The notes under the pieces are model-generated. The model was not told the DNA's origin. It saw nothing but the letters and a program-made list of their open reading frames with translations, and ran no database searches. A stretch of 64,000 nucleotides of DNA from Dendrophyllia cribrosa (Eukaryota > Cnidaria > Anthozoa > Scleractinia > Dendrophylliidae), in assembly GCA_024195265.1 (NCBI GenBank), contig JAJLRJ010000004.1, positions 30,996,785 to 31,060,784 of the forward strand, in the 5' to 3' direction. Below, one piece after another: positions 63,114-64,000 of this stretch. Position 1 is the first letter of the stretch; each line of letters begins with the position of its first letter. A program made the position numbers and the translations under genes.

Positions 63114-64000
63114 GAGCTTTAAGTGCGCAAGACTACAGTCTAAAATGCCAGAGTTTTCCAAGTGGAGGCTTTGACGGTCAGCATTAGATAACATCAACTG
63201 ACACCGCCTATTCCTTCACATGTCTCAGAAGTGAATTACGCTCATTTTTTCTGACTTGAATAGCCCTTGTGCATGTTTACGTTTCACTGGCTTATTTCAC
63301 CCCCAAGCCTCGCTTTCGAAGTGTAAAAACCAGTGACAATCTCATCAATATATTATCAAAGGAGCAAGGTTGAAAGAATACCCACTCAAAAACAACGTGA
63401 ACTTGTCAAAGGGTTGCAAGGAATGTAGTACAAACGAGGCTTGATGGTGAATTTTGAGCTGGTGACGTCATCATGCGTAAGGCCTATTTAGTCTATTTAA
63501 GTCGACACTTGGAATTTTTCGTTATCCAAAATCGAACCTCTCACGTCAGTTTGGTGTCTCGACTGTTCAAGAGACTACACTACCAGCCTACACTATCCTA
63601 CTACCTATCGGTTTAAATTTCACCATATGACATGCCATATTGCATTCTCTTCCTGAGAACGGACCTCGTTTATGCCCTTCCTTAGAACGGACCTCTTTTT
63701 CCTTTTTTTGCGTTATGTAATTCTCAGTAAGGTGTCCGAGGTGCAGGTGGATGTTATCTAATGCTAACCGGCTTTAAGAACAGACGCATCACAAGGAACT
63801 GAAGGAAAGGATTCAATAGCTGGCGTGAATGTGGAATGATATGCCACTATTCTTGTTTTGTTATTTCTTAGGATTTATCAAAAGGCCTTGCTCTCATGGA
63901 ACCTGAAATGACCAGCACACTGGATCATGGCAGACAGATGGCTTCAAATGAGAGTCTTAGCAGCGATTGTCGCAAAGAGGTGTCCCAAGATGTAAAGTAT
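17457..64000 (+). CDS. dystrophin/utrophin-like giant spectrin-repeat protein, 5' 33 exons (partial, runs off the end)
   Basis: An actin-binding cytoskeletal protein; dystrophins link cortical actin to a membrane glycoprotein complex. The exons sum in phase to 4869 nt, 1623 residues. CH1 is about residues 28-138 ([45 protein letters not shown]). CH2 is about 151-265 ([45 protein letters not shown]). The RVHxLNNV, FTTSW and PDKK motifs and the exon sizes 62, 78 and 93 nt point to dystrophin/utrophin rather than spectrin, dystonin or nesprin. Then come two 108-residue spectrin repeats (274-489), an acidic hinge (489-560) and at least nine charged modules of 116-124 residues, each with an A exon and a 182-nt B exon. 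The ZZ and EF-hand regions that would settle the family lie beyond the window. Confidence 0.85.
20030..20320. repeat. dispersed repeat shared with 38344-38575
   Basis: CTTGGAAAACTCGCTAAAAC followed by TCTGAT-ATGGT and ATATCTTCCTC occurs here and at 38452-38520 in the same orientation, ending in both cases near TTTCGTGTACA. On the minus strand here an open frame of 78 codons (20271-20035) is uninterrupted, while the other copy is broken. Origin unknown. Confidence 0.55.
21564..21570 (+). promoter_or_regulatory. TATA-like box upstream of alternative first exon
   Basis: TATATAA lies about 145 bp before the ATG at 21713 in a suitable position for an internal promoter. The surroundings are AT-rich, so chance occurrence is quite possible. 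Confidence 0.25.
21713..21788 (+). CDS. dystrophin-like alternative exon 1 (isoform b start)
   Basis: The ATG opens [20 protein letters not shown] and ends FVKGK plus one base; donor AAAAG|GTAACA. The phase (one spare G) is the same as exon 1a, so it joins exon 2 at the same Gly codon. The 25 residues are basic and unlike isoform a. Vertebrate dystrophin genes also use several promoters with distinct short N-termini. An upstream in-frame source is not evident. Confidence 0.6.
23163..23254. mobile_element. small MITE, TIR AATAGACCTTTTCACCGAT
   Basis: AATAGACCTTTTCACCGAT at the left is matched by ATCGGTAAAAAAAAGTCTAT at the right. The element is 92 bp and non-coding. Confidence 0.55.
23408..23550. 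mobile_element. palindromic MITE with AGAGGTTTTGCA ends
   Basis: ATAGAGGTTTTGCACGGCAG and TTGCATGGCAGGAACAATG at the left are complemented by CATTGTTCC-like and TGCAAAACCTCTAT sequence at the right. Almost the whole element is one fold-back. Confidence 0.75.
23772..23872. mobile_element. palindromic MITE, second copy of the 4758 family
   Basis: GTCGATTTAATAAAACTTTT at the left and AAAAGTTTTATTAAATTGAC at the right, with ACAAGTGTAGC inside, match the element at 4758-4875. Confidence 0.75.
23997..24058 (+). CDS. dystrophin-like exon 2 (start of CH1), 62 nt
   Basis: The acceptor TTTTTTCCAATAG and donor CAATG|GTAAGC bound 62 nt that encode [20 protein letters not shown], the first helix of CH1. 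Entry is phase 1 and exit phase 0. Vertebrate dystrophin exon 2 is also 62 nt at the same place in the domain. Confidence 0.92.
24230..24830. repeat. degenerate minisatellite, GGGGTGTCCGTAATAGC units
   Basis: About thirty loosely conserved units of 17-20 bp run through 24404-24830, with weaker units from 24250. The unit resembles the interior of the Tigger-like TIR elements in this window (GGACACC and complementary TATTACGG words). It sits 90 bp upstream of exon 3. Confidence 0.75.
24921..25016 (+). CDS. dystrophin-like exon 3 (CH1)
   Basis: The acceptor CTCTCCCCAG is followed by 96 nt in phase 0 encoding [20 protein letters not shown] and [12 protein letters not shown]; donor CACTG|GTAAGT. 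It matches the CH1 segment with the conserved D-G-x-x-L/F-x-x-L-L-E-V-L. It is one codon longer than the 93 nt I recall for vertebrate exon 3. Confidence 0.92.
25161..25354. mobile_element. TIR element of 194 bp, CCAATAGGCCATTTGCACGA family
   Basis: The arms of about 50 bp are near-perfect inverted copies (CATTTGCACGATGACGTCAT...). The right arm ends GACCTATTGG at 25354. The centre of about 90 bp is AT-rich. Confidence 0.8.
25788..25865 (+). CDS. dystrophin-like exon 4 (CH1), 78 nt
   Basis: It encodes [15 protein letters not shown] followed by [11 protein letters not shown], in phase 0 at both ends. RVHxLNNV is characteristic of dystrophin/utrophin CH1. The vertebrate exon 4 is also 78 nt. 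Confidence 0.92.
26397..26464. repeat. (GCTT)n microsatellite
   Basis: About 16 uninterrupted GCTT/CTTG units. The ACLLACLL open frame across it is a repeat artefact. Confidence 0.9.
26466..26760 (-). mobile_element. MITE family A, two overlapping copies
   Basis: One copy from the CTTTAACTCCCACGATTG end to about 26635 is followed by a second 3' part (AAATGGTACCATGCAAAAGT...) to TTGACTCTGGAAGTGAAAGA near 26760. Both are reversed relative to the copy at 9808. The element lies 90 bp before exon 5. Confidence 0.75.
26849..26941 (+). CDS. dystrophin-like exon 5 (CH1 end), 93 nt
   Basis: The acceptor TTTTTTTAAAG is followed by [20 protein letters not shown] and [11 protein letters not shown]; donor TCCAG|GTAAGT. 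Phase is 0 at both ends. The IVDG and GLVWxIILRFQ motifs are canonical for CH1. The length equals vertebrate dystrophin exon 5. Confidence 0.92.
27528..27625 (+). CDS. dystrophin-like exon 6 (inter-CH linker, CH2 start)
   Basis: It encodes [20 protein letters not shown], then [13 protein letters not shown], the first CH2 helix; 98 nt, exit phase 2. Together with exon 7 (81 nt) it covers the region of the single 173-nt exon 6 of vertebrates, so an extra intron splits it here or was lost there. Confidence 0.9.
27751..28197. mobile_element. pogo/Tigger-like TIR element, TA flanks, contains poly-G
   Basis: CAGTCAACTCCCGCTTTTAG at the left and GGGTTGACTG at the right, with TA on both sides (27749-27750 and 28198-28199). 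The interior has GTGTCCATAAAAC and a GA microsatellite plus G runs at 28012-28080. Confidence 0.65.
28012..28080. repeat. (GA)n followed by a long poly-G tract
   Basis: GAGAGAGA from 28012, then more than thirty consecutive G from about 28026 with one T interruption. The ORF encoding polyproline on the minus strand is an artefact. Confidence 0.9.
28513..28593 (+). CDS. dystrophin-like exon 7 (CH2)
   Basis: The acceptor CACTTTCAG is followed by 81 nt (entry phase 2, exit phase 2) encoding [20 protein letters not shown] and AVIHTH. FTTSWxDGLAxNAxIHxH is a hallmark of the dystrophin CH2 core. Confidence 0.92.
28696..28914. mobile_element. TIR element with TAGAACGTTTTCACT arms
   Basis: Nested inverted pairs: GTGTTGTATCGGC against GCCGATACAACAC (28697-28709 and 28902-28914), and TAGAACGTTTTCACT against AGTGAAAACGCTCTA inside. 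The flanks share the direct repeat AATGTTTACTACATGAGC (about 28674 and 28930). Confidence 0.65.
29732..29847 (+). CDS. dystrophin-like exon 8 (CH2)
   Basis: The acceptor TATATTTTAG is followed by 116 nt (entry phase 2, exit phase 1) encoding [20 protein letters not shown] and [18 protein letters not shown]. It corresponds to vertebrate dystrophin exon 7, which is 119 nt and ends at the same residue in the same phase. Confidence 0.92.
29878..30245. mobile_element. probable TIR element with CGGGA/TCCCG words
   Basis: TTTTCATTCGTCGGGAAAAA and repeated GATCGGGA, TTTCCCGA and GAAAAC words in both orientations fill this stretch, similar in style to the GTTTTC element at 16375. The exact ends are uncertain. 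Confidence 0.35.
30374..30573 (+). mobile_element. MITE family A copy
   Basis: TGACCCTTTCATTCCCAGAA at the left; GTGACCATTCAAATGAAACC and TTTTGCATGGTACCA inside; GGCACTTTAGGGA at a decayed right end. Confidence 0.75.
31331..31536 (-). mobile_element. MITE family A copy, reversed
   Basis: CCTTTAACTCCCAAAACTGC at the left and TTGACTCTGGGAGTGAAAGG at the right; GATACCATGCAAAAGTATTG inside. Confidence 0.8.
33317..33372 (-). other. candidate first exon with TATA box and splice donor (left arm)
   Basis: On the minus strand TATATAAAT (33405-33397) is followed 25 bp later by ATG and an 18-codon frame [18 protein letters not shown], then CAAG|GTAAGC. The same exon-like unit occurs in the right arm at 37570-37625, where the TATA is mutated to GAAAATAAA. 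No downstream exon was found. Confidence 0.3.
34038..34066. repeat. poly-G tract in left arm
   Basis: An almost unbroken G run, the complement of the poly-C runs in the right arm. Confidence 0.9.
35350..35570. mobile_element. TIR element, TTACAGTGCTGCTACTGTTA arms
   Basis: A 221-bp element at the centre of the large inverted repeat. The outer arms of about 50 bp (CAGTGCTGCTACTGTTACCG) and an inner pair (GGGAACAATATATTCC against GGAATCTATTGTTCCC) make it almost fully palindromic. Confidence 0.8.
36060..36200 (+). repeat. GCGAGCA-word cluster
   Basis: Eight or more GCGAGCA/CGAGCA words, preceded by GGGATATCGAATGGTC. The same words and a GGGTATTGAATGGTCCC-like lead occur at the inner ends of both arms (34270-34420 reversed, and 36435-36580). 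Confidence 0.7.
36798..36905. repeat. poly-C tracts with internal 43-bp duplication
   Basis: About 49 C from 36798, then the block GCCACACCCTTCCACCATTC..., then about 16 C, then the same block again. It looks like replication slippage between C runs. The polyproline/polyglycine frames here are artefacts. Confidence 0.9.
37570..37625 (+). other. candidate first exon with splice donor (right arm)
   Basis: A mirror copy of the 33317-33372 unit: the same 18 codons from ATG to CAAG|GTAAGC. Its TATA-like element is mutated, so if either copy is active it is the left one. Confidence 0.3.
38344..38575. repeat. dispersed repeat shared with 20030-20320
   Basis: TCTTGGAAAACTCGCTAAAA and ATATCTTCCTC match the first-intron copy. 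It abuts the right arm of the large inverted repeat. Confidence 0.5.
38569..38720. mobile_element. Tigger-like TIR fragment
   Basis: CAGTGGAACCTCGATTTAAC after TA at 38567-38568, then repeated TATAACGAA and ACCTCGATATAACGA words. The opposite end was not identified. Confidence 0.5.
39352..39464 (+). CDS. dystrophin-like exon 9 (CH2 end)
   Basis: The acceptor TTTTTATATAAG is followed by 113 nt (entry phase 1, exit phase 0) encoding [20 protein letters not shown] and a basic end, [18 protein letters not shown]. The PDKKxxxMYxTSL motif and phase match the start of vertebrate dystrophin exon 8. The basic RKRRK may be a nuclear-localisation-like or actin-binding patch. Confidence 0.92.
39528..39605 (+). 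mobile_element. tRNA-derived SINE head
   Basis: GCGCGGTGATTTAGTGGTTA then GCACATCGGACAACCTGAAGG resembles a tRNA-like A-box region. The B box is decayed (GGTCGGTGCC). A fuller copy lies at 53099. Confidence 0.55.
39640..40000. mobile_element. probable TIR element, GCATGCTCCGCC / GGCGGAGCATCC ends
   Basis: GGGCATGCTCCGCCTCGAGG near 39648 and TCGGGCGGAGCATCCCCGTA near 39960 are inverted. CCCTTTACCC and CCCTACCCT words lie inside. Non-coding. Confidence 0.5.
40237..40377 (+). CDS. dystrophin-like exon 10 (spectrin repeat 1, A part)
   Basis: 141 nt in phase 0 encode [20 protein letters not shown] and [11 protein letters not shown]..., the first helix of repeat 1, as in dystrophin R1 (YQ..LEEVLTWL-type start). 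It ends [10 protein letters not shown]. Confidence 0.9.
40413..40562. mobile_element. near-perfect palindromic MITE, 150 bp
   Basis: The arms of about 70 bp are essentially perfect inverted copies (AATAAATACCACGATGCATC...), with a loop of about 7 bases (TTGCAAG) at 40480. It lies 36 bp downstream of exon 10. Confidence 0.9.
40970..41151 (+). CDS. dystrophin-like exon 11 (spectrin repeat 1, B part), 182 nt
   Basis: It encodes [20 protein letters not shown], then [20 protein letters not shown] and a third helix with [18 protein letters not shown]. The RWexL motif is typical of spectrin-repeat helix C. Exit phase 2. Confidence 0.92.
41211..41360. mobile_element. Tigger-like element remnant
   Basis: ACAGCGAACTCTCTCTAAGC at the left and GTGTCTGCTTTGAGAGAGT at the right are inverted; GGACACCC words lie inside. 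Confidence 0.5.
41571..41712 (+). CDS. dystrophin-like exon 12 (spectrin repeat 2, A part)
   Basis: 142 nt, entry phase 2, encoding [20 protein letters not shown] then [20 protein letters not shown] and KEIREHE. The single Trp in helix A is conserved. Confidence 0.92.
41747..41935. repeat. degenerate (GACT)n array
   Basis: ACTGACTGACTGATGCACTG units repeat for about 190 bp right after exon 12. The Ser/Gln-rich minus-strand frame is a repeat artefact. Confidence 0.9.
42270..42451 (+). CDS. dystrophin-like exon 13 (spectrin repeat 2, B part), 182 nt
   Basis: It encodes [20 protein letters not shown], then [20 protein letters not shown] and [20 protein letters not shown]. The Trp sits in helix C. 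Entry phase 0, exit phase 2. Confidence 0.92.
43109..43723. mobile_element. nested MITE cluster (AGCCCATTTCCGAGTTGCTC family)
   Basis: The outer ends AGCCCATTTCCGAGTTGCTC and its complement (43702-43723) bound inner palindromes at 43131-43403, 43408-43527 and 43540-43675. A compact uninterrupted copy of the outer family lies at 49449-49558. Parts of the right flank are duplicated at 43845-44036. Confidence 0.7.
43131..43403. mobile_element. GGCGGATCCAGG-type MITE inserted in the older element
   Basis: CAGTGGCGGATCCAGGGGGA at the left and CCTGGATCCGCCCCTG at the right, flanked by TCTTA on both sides, a 5-bp target duplication. It holds C runs and no coding sequence. Confidence 0.75.
43845..44036 (+). 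repeat. tandem duplication of about 130 bp
   Basis: AACACTTGTTGGCCAGTAAA and GTTAAAGCGTGCATC occur at 43860 and again at 43996. GACATCGTTTGGACAA..GGACTACCCAAAAGGAGG at 43910 repeats 43655. Confidence 0.8.
44313..44719. mobile_element. 407-bp TIR element rich in CATACGC
   Basis: GGCCCTGTCACACTATTGCG and its complement are the ends, over 20 bp. GCATACGCT words fill the interior in both orientations. Its terminal sequence GGCCC...CACACTA is shared with the element at 16375, so the two probably used related transposases. Confidence 0.75.
45100..45410. mobile_element. probable TIR-type element with CGCGAC/GTCGCG words
   Basis: AAGACCCGTTTACACAGGCG begins a stretch with repeated TGTCGC, GCGCGA and AAATCGC words and a GACAAAAATAGCG end. 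The organisation resembles the 16375 and 44313 elements. The right end is not clear. Confidence 0.35.
45440..45592 (+). mobile_element. MITE family A, diverged partial copy
   Basis: TCAACTTTTGAGTCTGTGAA, then CATTCACATGAAAGCTCTCC and TTTTACAAAATGAAATTTGG follow the family order with many changes. It lies 25 bp before exon 14. Confidence 0.6.
45617..45740 (+). CDS. dystrophin-like exon 14 (acidic hinge, part 1)
   Basis: The acceptor CTTTTGCAG is followed by 124 nt (entry phase 2, exit phase 0) encoding [20 protein letters not shown] and [20 protein letters not shown]. It is Pro/Glu/Ser-rich with no Trp, so probably an unstructured linker like a dystrophin hinge. Confidence 0.88.
45863..45951 (+). 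CDS. dystrophin-like exon 15 (acidic hinge, part 2)
   Basis: 89 nt, phase 0 to 2, encoding [20 protein letters not shown] then DGSGVYQTD. Not spectrin-like. It is short and could be optional, but its loss would shift the frame. Confidence 0.85.
45998..46290 (+). repeat. degenerate tandem repeat, GGTCACGCAAAGTTAA units
   Basis: At least nine spaced units of about 25-30 bp carrying (G)TCACGCAAA or CATGCAAAG words fill the intron between exons 15 and 16. Confidence 0.7.
46371..46536 (+). CDS. dystrophin-like exon 16 (module 1, A)
   Basis: 166 nt, entry phase 2, encoding [40 protein letters not shown] and [15 protein letters not shown]. It starts the long array. The A-helix Trp is absent in this module. 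Confidence 0.9.
47220..47401 (+). CDS. dystrophin-like exon 17 (module 1, B), 182 nt
   Basis: It encodes [20 protein letters not shown], then [20 protein letters not shown] and [20 protein letters not shown]. The donor is the weak GAGGG|GTTTGT. This placement is the only one that keeps the frame and gives 182 nt like all other B exons. Confidence 0.85.
48120..48294 (+). CDS. dystrophin-like exon 18 (module 2, A)
   Basis: 175 nt encode [40 protein letters not shown] and [18 protein letters not shown]. Entry phase 2, exit 0. It is highly charged and lacks the Trp. Confidence 0.88.
48306..48342 (+). mobile_element. truncated tRNA-like SINE head
   Basis: GGTTCGGTGGTGTAGTGGTT then AGCGTGTTGG matches the first 30 bases of the SINE at 53099, cut off by a family A MITE. 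Confidence 0.5.
48343..48640 (-). mobile_element. MITE family A core, three tandem copies
   Basis: AAAGTACTGCTCAATAG followed by TTTCATTTGAATGGT.ACAC and ACTCAAAAGTTAGAACCA occurs three times with a period of about 100-118 bp. The last copy ends about 10 bases before exon 19, overlapping its polypyrimidine tract region. Confidence 0.8.
48651..48832 (+). CDS. dystrophin-like exon 19 (module 2, B), 182 nt
   Basis: It encodes [40 protein letters not shown] and [20 protein letters not shown]. Entry phase 0, exit 2. Acceptor CCTTTTCTAAG. Confidence 0.9.
48947..49098 (+). repeat. 19-bp minisatellite, 8 copies
   Basis: The unit GGCACTCGAAGCCCCATAC repeats eight times with one or two substitutions per unit, without spacers. 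All long frames across it are artefacts. Confidence 0.95.
49449..49558. mobile_element. palindromic MITE, compact copy of the 43109 family
   Basis: A 110-bp element with AGCCCATTTCCGAGTTGCTC and CTCCTTTTCAAACCAAGGCC at the left, mirrored at the right to 49558. Confidence 0.85.
49653..49830 (+). CDS. dystrophin-like exon 20 (module 3, A)
   Basis: 178 nt encode [40 protein letters not shown] and [19 protein letters not shown]. Entry phase 2, exit 0; one Trp in helix A. Confidence 0.9.
50615..50796 (+). CDS. dystrophin-like exon 21 (module 3, B), 182 nt
   Basis: It encodes [40 protein letters not shown] and [20 protein letters not shown]. Entry phase 0, exit 2. Confidence 0.92.
51025..51154. 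mobile_element. palindromic MITE inside an (AT)n tract
   Basis: ATGTTGTAGTTAATTTTTTA at the left and TAAAAAATTAACTGCAACAT at the right, embedded in ATATAT repeats on both sides. Confidence 0.7.
51173..51417. mobile_element. TIR element, ATACACCTAATTGCA family
   Basis: ATACACCTAATTGCAATAAC at the left is matched by the complement of GTTAGTGCAATTAGGTGTAT at the right, with a further inner match (CATAGAAAAA). The element is 245 bp. Confidence 0.75.
51480..51572. repeat. tandem GGTATCGATATCGTCCGTCC repeat
   Basis: About four imperfect units of 20-25 bp containing GGTATCGATA. Confidence 0.8.
52220..52589 (+). repeat. 62-bp tandem repeat, 6 copies
   Basis: Units begin AAAGGACATTTCGCACCAGG and end CCGTGGCTCACACCCTTTGC; one internal unit has lost its first third. 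The array ends 40 bp before exon 22. Open frames here are repeat artefacts. Confidence 0.9.
52631..52820 (+). CDS. dystrophin-like exon 22 (module 4, A), longest A exon
   Basis: 190 nt encode [40 protein letters not shown] and [20 protein letters not shown]. Very basic in its second half. Entry phase 2, exit 0. Confidence 0.9.
52853..53010. mobile_element. repeat family with AATATATCAAACAC / GAGAAGTGGGTTGAAAAAAC
   Basis: AGTAATATATCAAACACAAC, CACCGAGAAGTGGGTTGAAA and CGAGGTGAAGCCGA occur in the same order at 55693 and 55967. Probably a non-autonomous transposon. Confidence 0.65.
53099..53310 (+). mobile_element. tRNA-derived SINE
   Basis: GGCGCGGTGGTATGGTGGTT, AGCGCGTCGGAC and GGGGATTCGAGCC give tRNA-like A and B box spacing, followed by a tRNA-unrelated body (CCTTGCGATGGACTAGCATC). 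Shorter copies of the head lie at 39528 and 48306. Confidence 0.7.
53436..53617 (+). CDS. dystrophin-like exon 23 (module 4, B), 182 nt
   Basis: It encodes [40 protein letters not shown] and [20 protein letters not shown]. Entry phase 0, exit 2. Confidence 0.92.
54038..54218 (+). CDS. dystrophin-like exon 24 (module 5, A), 181 nt
   Basis: It encodes [40 protein letters not shown] and [20 protein letters not shown]. The two Trp residues spaced WEIW are shared with modules 6-8. Confidence 0.92.
54228..54410. repeat. (GATGAT)n trinucleotide-rich tract
   Basis: Degenerate ATG/GAT triplets for about 180 bp directly after exon 24. The Met/Asp-rich frames are artefacts. Confidence 0.85.
54619..54800 (+). 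CDS. dystrophin-like exon 25 (module 5, B), 182 nt
   Basis: It encodes [40 protein letters not shown] and [20 protein letters not shown]. It is close to the array consensus. Entry phase 0, exit 2. Confidence 0.93.
54805..55160. repeat. weak CAGTCAGTC-type degenerate repeat
   Basis: Scattered CAGTCAGTC, AGTCATTCAGTC and similar words through the intron after exon 25. Confidence 0.5.
55249..55429 (+). CDS. dystrophin-like exon 26 (module 6, A), 181 nt
   Basis: It encodes [40 protein letters not shown] and [20 protein letters not shown]. Entry phase 2, exit 0. Confidence 0.92.
55450..56133. mobile_element. tandemly duplicated transposon-like repeat
   Basis: CTGATCGAGAAGGGCACCGT plus AATATATCAAACACGAG and CACCGAGAAGTGGGTTGAAA blocks occur twice (55450-55866 and 55884-56133). 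A third relative is at 52853. Confidence 0.75.
56571..56752 (+). CDS. dystrophin-like exon 27 (module 6, B), 182 nt
   Basis: It encodes [40 protein letters not shown] and [20 protein letters not shown]. Entry phase 0, exit 2. Confidence 0.93.
57019..57739. mobile_element. 721-bp TIR element, AAGGTTACCGTGTACCTTC ends
   Basis: A perfect 19-bp terminal inverted repeat at both ends. The interior is AT-rich, with no open frame of transposase size. It is a non-autonomous DNA transposon in the intron before exon 28. Confidence 0.85.
58355..58425. mobile_element. Tigger-like TIR fragment
   Basis: CACCTCTCTAATACGGACAC and GTGTCCGTATTAGAGAGTTT are inverted and continue to CAACTGTAAT. It ends 20 bp before exon 28. 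A separate similar word lies near 57865. Confidence 0.6.
58445..58625 (+). CDS. dystrophin-like exon 28 (module 7, A), 181 nt
   Basis: It encodes [40 protein letters not shown] and [20 protein letters not shown]. Donor CCAAA|GTGAGT. Entry phase 2, exit 0. Confidence 0.92.
58848..59133. mobile_element. TIR element, second copy of the 5870 family
   Basis: TTAGAACGGTTTTCGTTTGG at the left and AATTGAAATCTGGTCTTA at the right. Interior words AAAACCAAAGCCAAAGT, CTAGCCAATTAAAAC and TTCTTAGCCAATCCCAA follow the 5870 copy. Confidence 0.65.
59178..59359 (+). CDS. dystrophin-like exon 29 (module 7, B), 182 nt
   Basis: It encodes [40 protein letters not shown] and [20 protein letters not shown]. The usual Cys at position 2 is Phe here. 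Entry phase 0, exit 2. Confidence 0.93.
59746..59929 (+). CDS. dystrophin-like exon 30 (module 8, A), 184 nt
   Basis: It encodes [40 protein letters not shown] and [20 protein letters not shown]. Entry phase 2, exit 0. Confidence 0.93.
60115..60324 (-). mobile_element. MITE family A copy, near complete
   Basis: CCTGTAACTCCCAAGAGTGC at the left and TTGACTCTGGGAGTGAAAAG at the right, with AAATGGTACCATGCAAAAGT inside. Among the best preserved copies. Confidence 0.85.
60950..61222. mobile_element. TIR element, CCAGAAACCCATAAGTGGGT ends
   Basis: CACCAGAAACCCATAAGTGG and its complement ACCCACTTATGGGTTTCTGG bound 273 bp. Each end is itself palindromic (CCCATAAGTGGG). Non-coding interior. Confidence 0.75.
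61455..61636 (+). CDS. dystrophin-like exon 31 (module 8, B), 182 nt
   Basis: It encodes [40 protein letters not shown] and [20 protein letters not shown]. Entry phase 0, exit 2. Confidence 0.93.
61740..61850 (-). mobile_element. MITE family A, diverged fragment
   Basis: GGAAAGTACTGCTGAAGAGG, then TTTAAATGGGCACACC and ACTTCAAAGTTACGACCA, follow the family order. Confidence 0.55.
61851..62330. repeat. two poly-C tracts with a CCCTACCCTAT-type repeat between them
   Basis: A C run at about 61851-61870 ending in GGGGGGACTC, and another at about 62289-62310. The sequence between has repeated CCCTA(CC)CTAT-like words. Related to the GGGGACTCCCAT elements at 8565. Confidence 0.65.
62776..62944 (+). 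CDS. dystrophin-like exon 32 (module 9, A)
   Basis: 169 nt encode [40 protein letters not shown] and [16 protein letters not shown]. It departs from the array consensus and is less basic. Entry phase 2, exit 0. Confidence 0.9.
63070..63115. repeat. (AAAT)n microsatellite
   Basis: AAATAAATAAAT-type repeats of about 45 bp. Confidence 0.85.
63175..63771. mobile_element. TIR element of about 600 bp, GGTCAGCATTAGATAACATC ends
   Basis: CGGTCAGCATTAGATAACAT at the left and ATGTTATCTAATGCTAACCG at the right, one mismatch. The interior shows no transposase frame. Confidence 0.7.
63872..64000 (+). CDS. dystrophin-like exon 33 (module 9, B), cut by window end
   Basis: The acceptor TATTTCTTAG is followed by 129 nt in phase 0 encoding [40 protein letters not shown] and VKY. 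It lacks the usual Cys at position 2. The exon continues past 64000; 53 more bases would make 182. Confidence 0.88.

Overview
The window is animal nuclear DNA: AT-rich, with genes split into many short exons bounded by GT...AG introns, and introns and intergenic DNA packed with short terminal-inverted-repeat (TIR) elements, tRNA-like SINEs, LINE remnants and simple repeats. The protein families, the small-exon gene structure and the TIR-element load suggest a cnidarian, probably an anthozoan such as a stony coral. The species cannot be told from sequence alone.

Two protein-coding genes can be reconstructed. On the minus strand (10907 down to 2611) four coding exons join in phase into a complete 474-residue SLC16/monocarboxylate-transporter-like membrane protein. 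It carries the EGGWGW signature, the YFDKR motif and a conserved TM8 arginine, but has Ser where classical lactate MCTs have Asp. On the plus strand (17457 to beyond 64000) 33 exons join in phase into the first 1623 residues of a giant dystrophin/utrophin-like protein. It has two calponin-homology (CH) domains forming an actin-binding domain, then two spectrin-like repeats of 108 residues, an acidic hinge, and at least nine longer, very charged spectrin-like modules. The C-terminus lies outside the window. There are two mutually compatible first exons (17457 and 21713), which implies alternative promoters.

The most striking feature is the exon arithmetic of the second gene. Exons 2, 4 and 5 (62, 78 and 93 nt) have the sizes I recall for vertebrate dystrophin exons 2, 4 and 5. 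Every spectrin-like repeat is encoded by a pair of exons whose second member is exactly 182 nt, in all ten cases that can be measured. The nine-module array looks like serial duplication of a two-exon cassette.

Layout: 1-2610 repeats only; 2611-10907 transporter gene with repeat-rich introns; 10908-17456 intergenic, holding several TIR elements; 17457-23996 two alternative first exons and the long first intron; 23997-39464 CH-domain exons, interrupted by a 9.5-kb intron holding an imperfect inverted repeat of about 5.6 kb with arms of about 1.8 kb; 39465-45951 repeats 1-2 and the hinge; 46371-64000 the cassette array. The two genes lie head to head about 6.5 kb apart. Nothing in the sequence shows that they share regulation.
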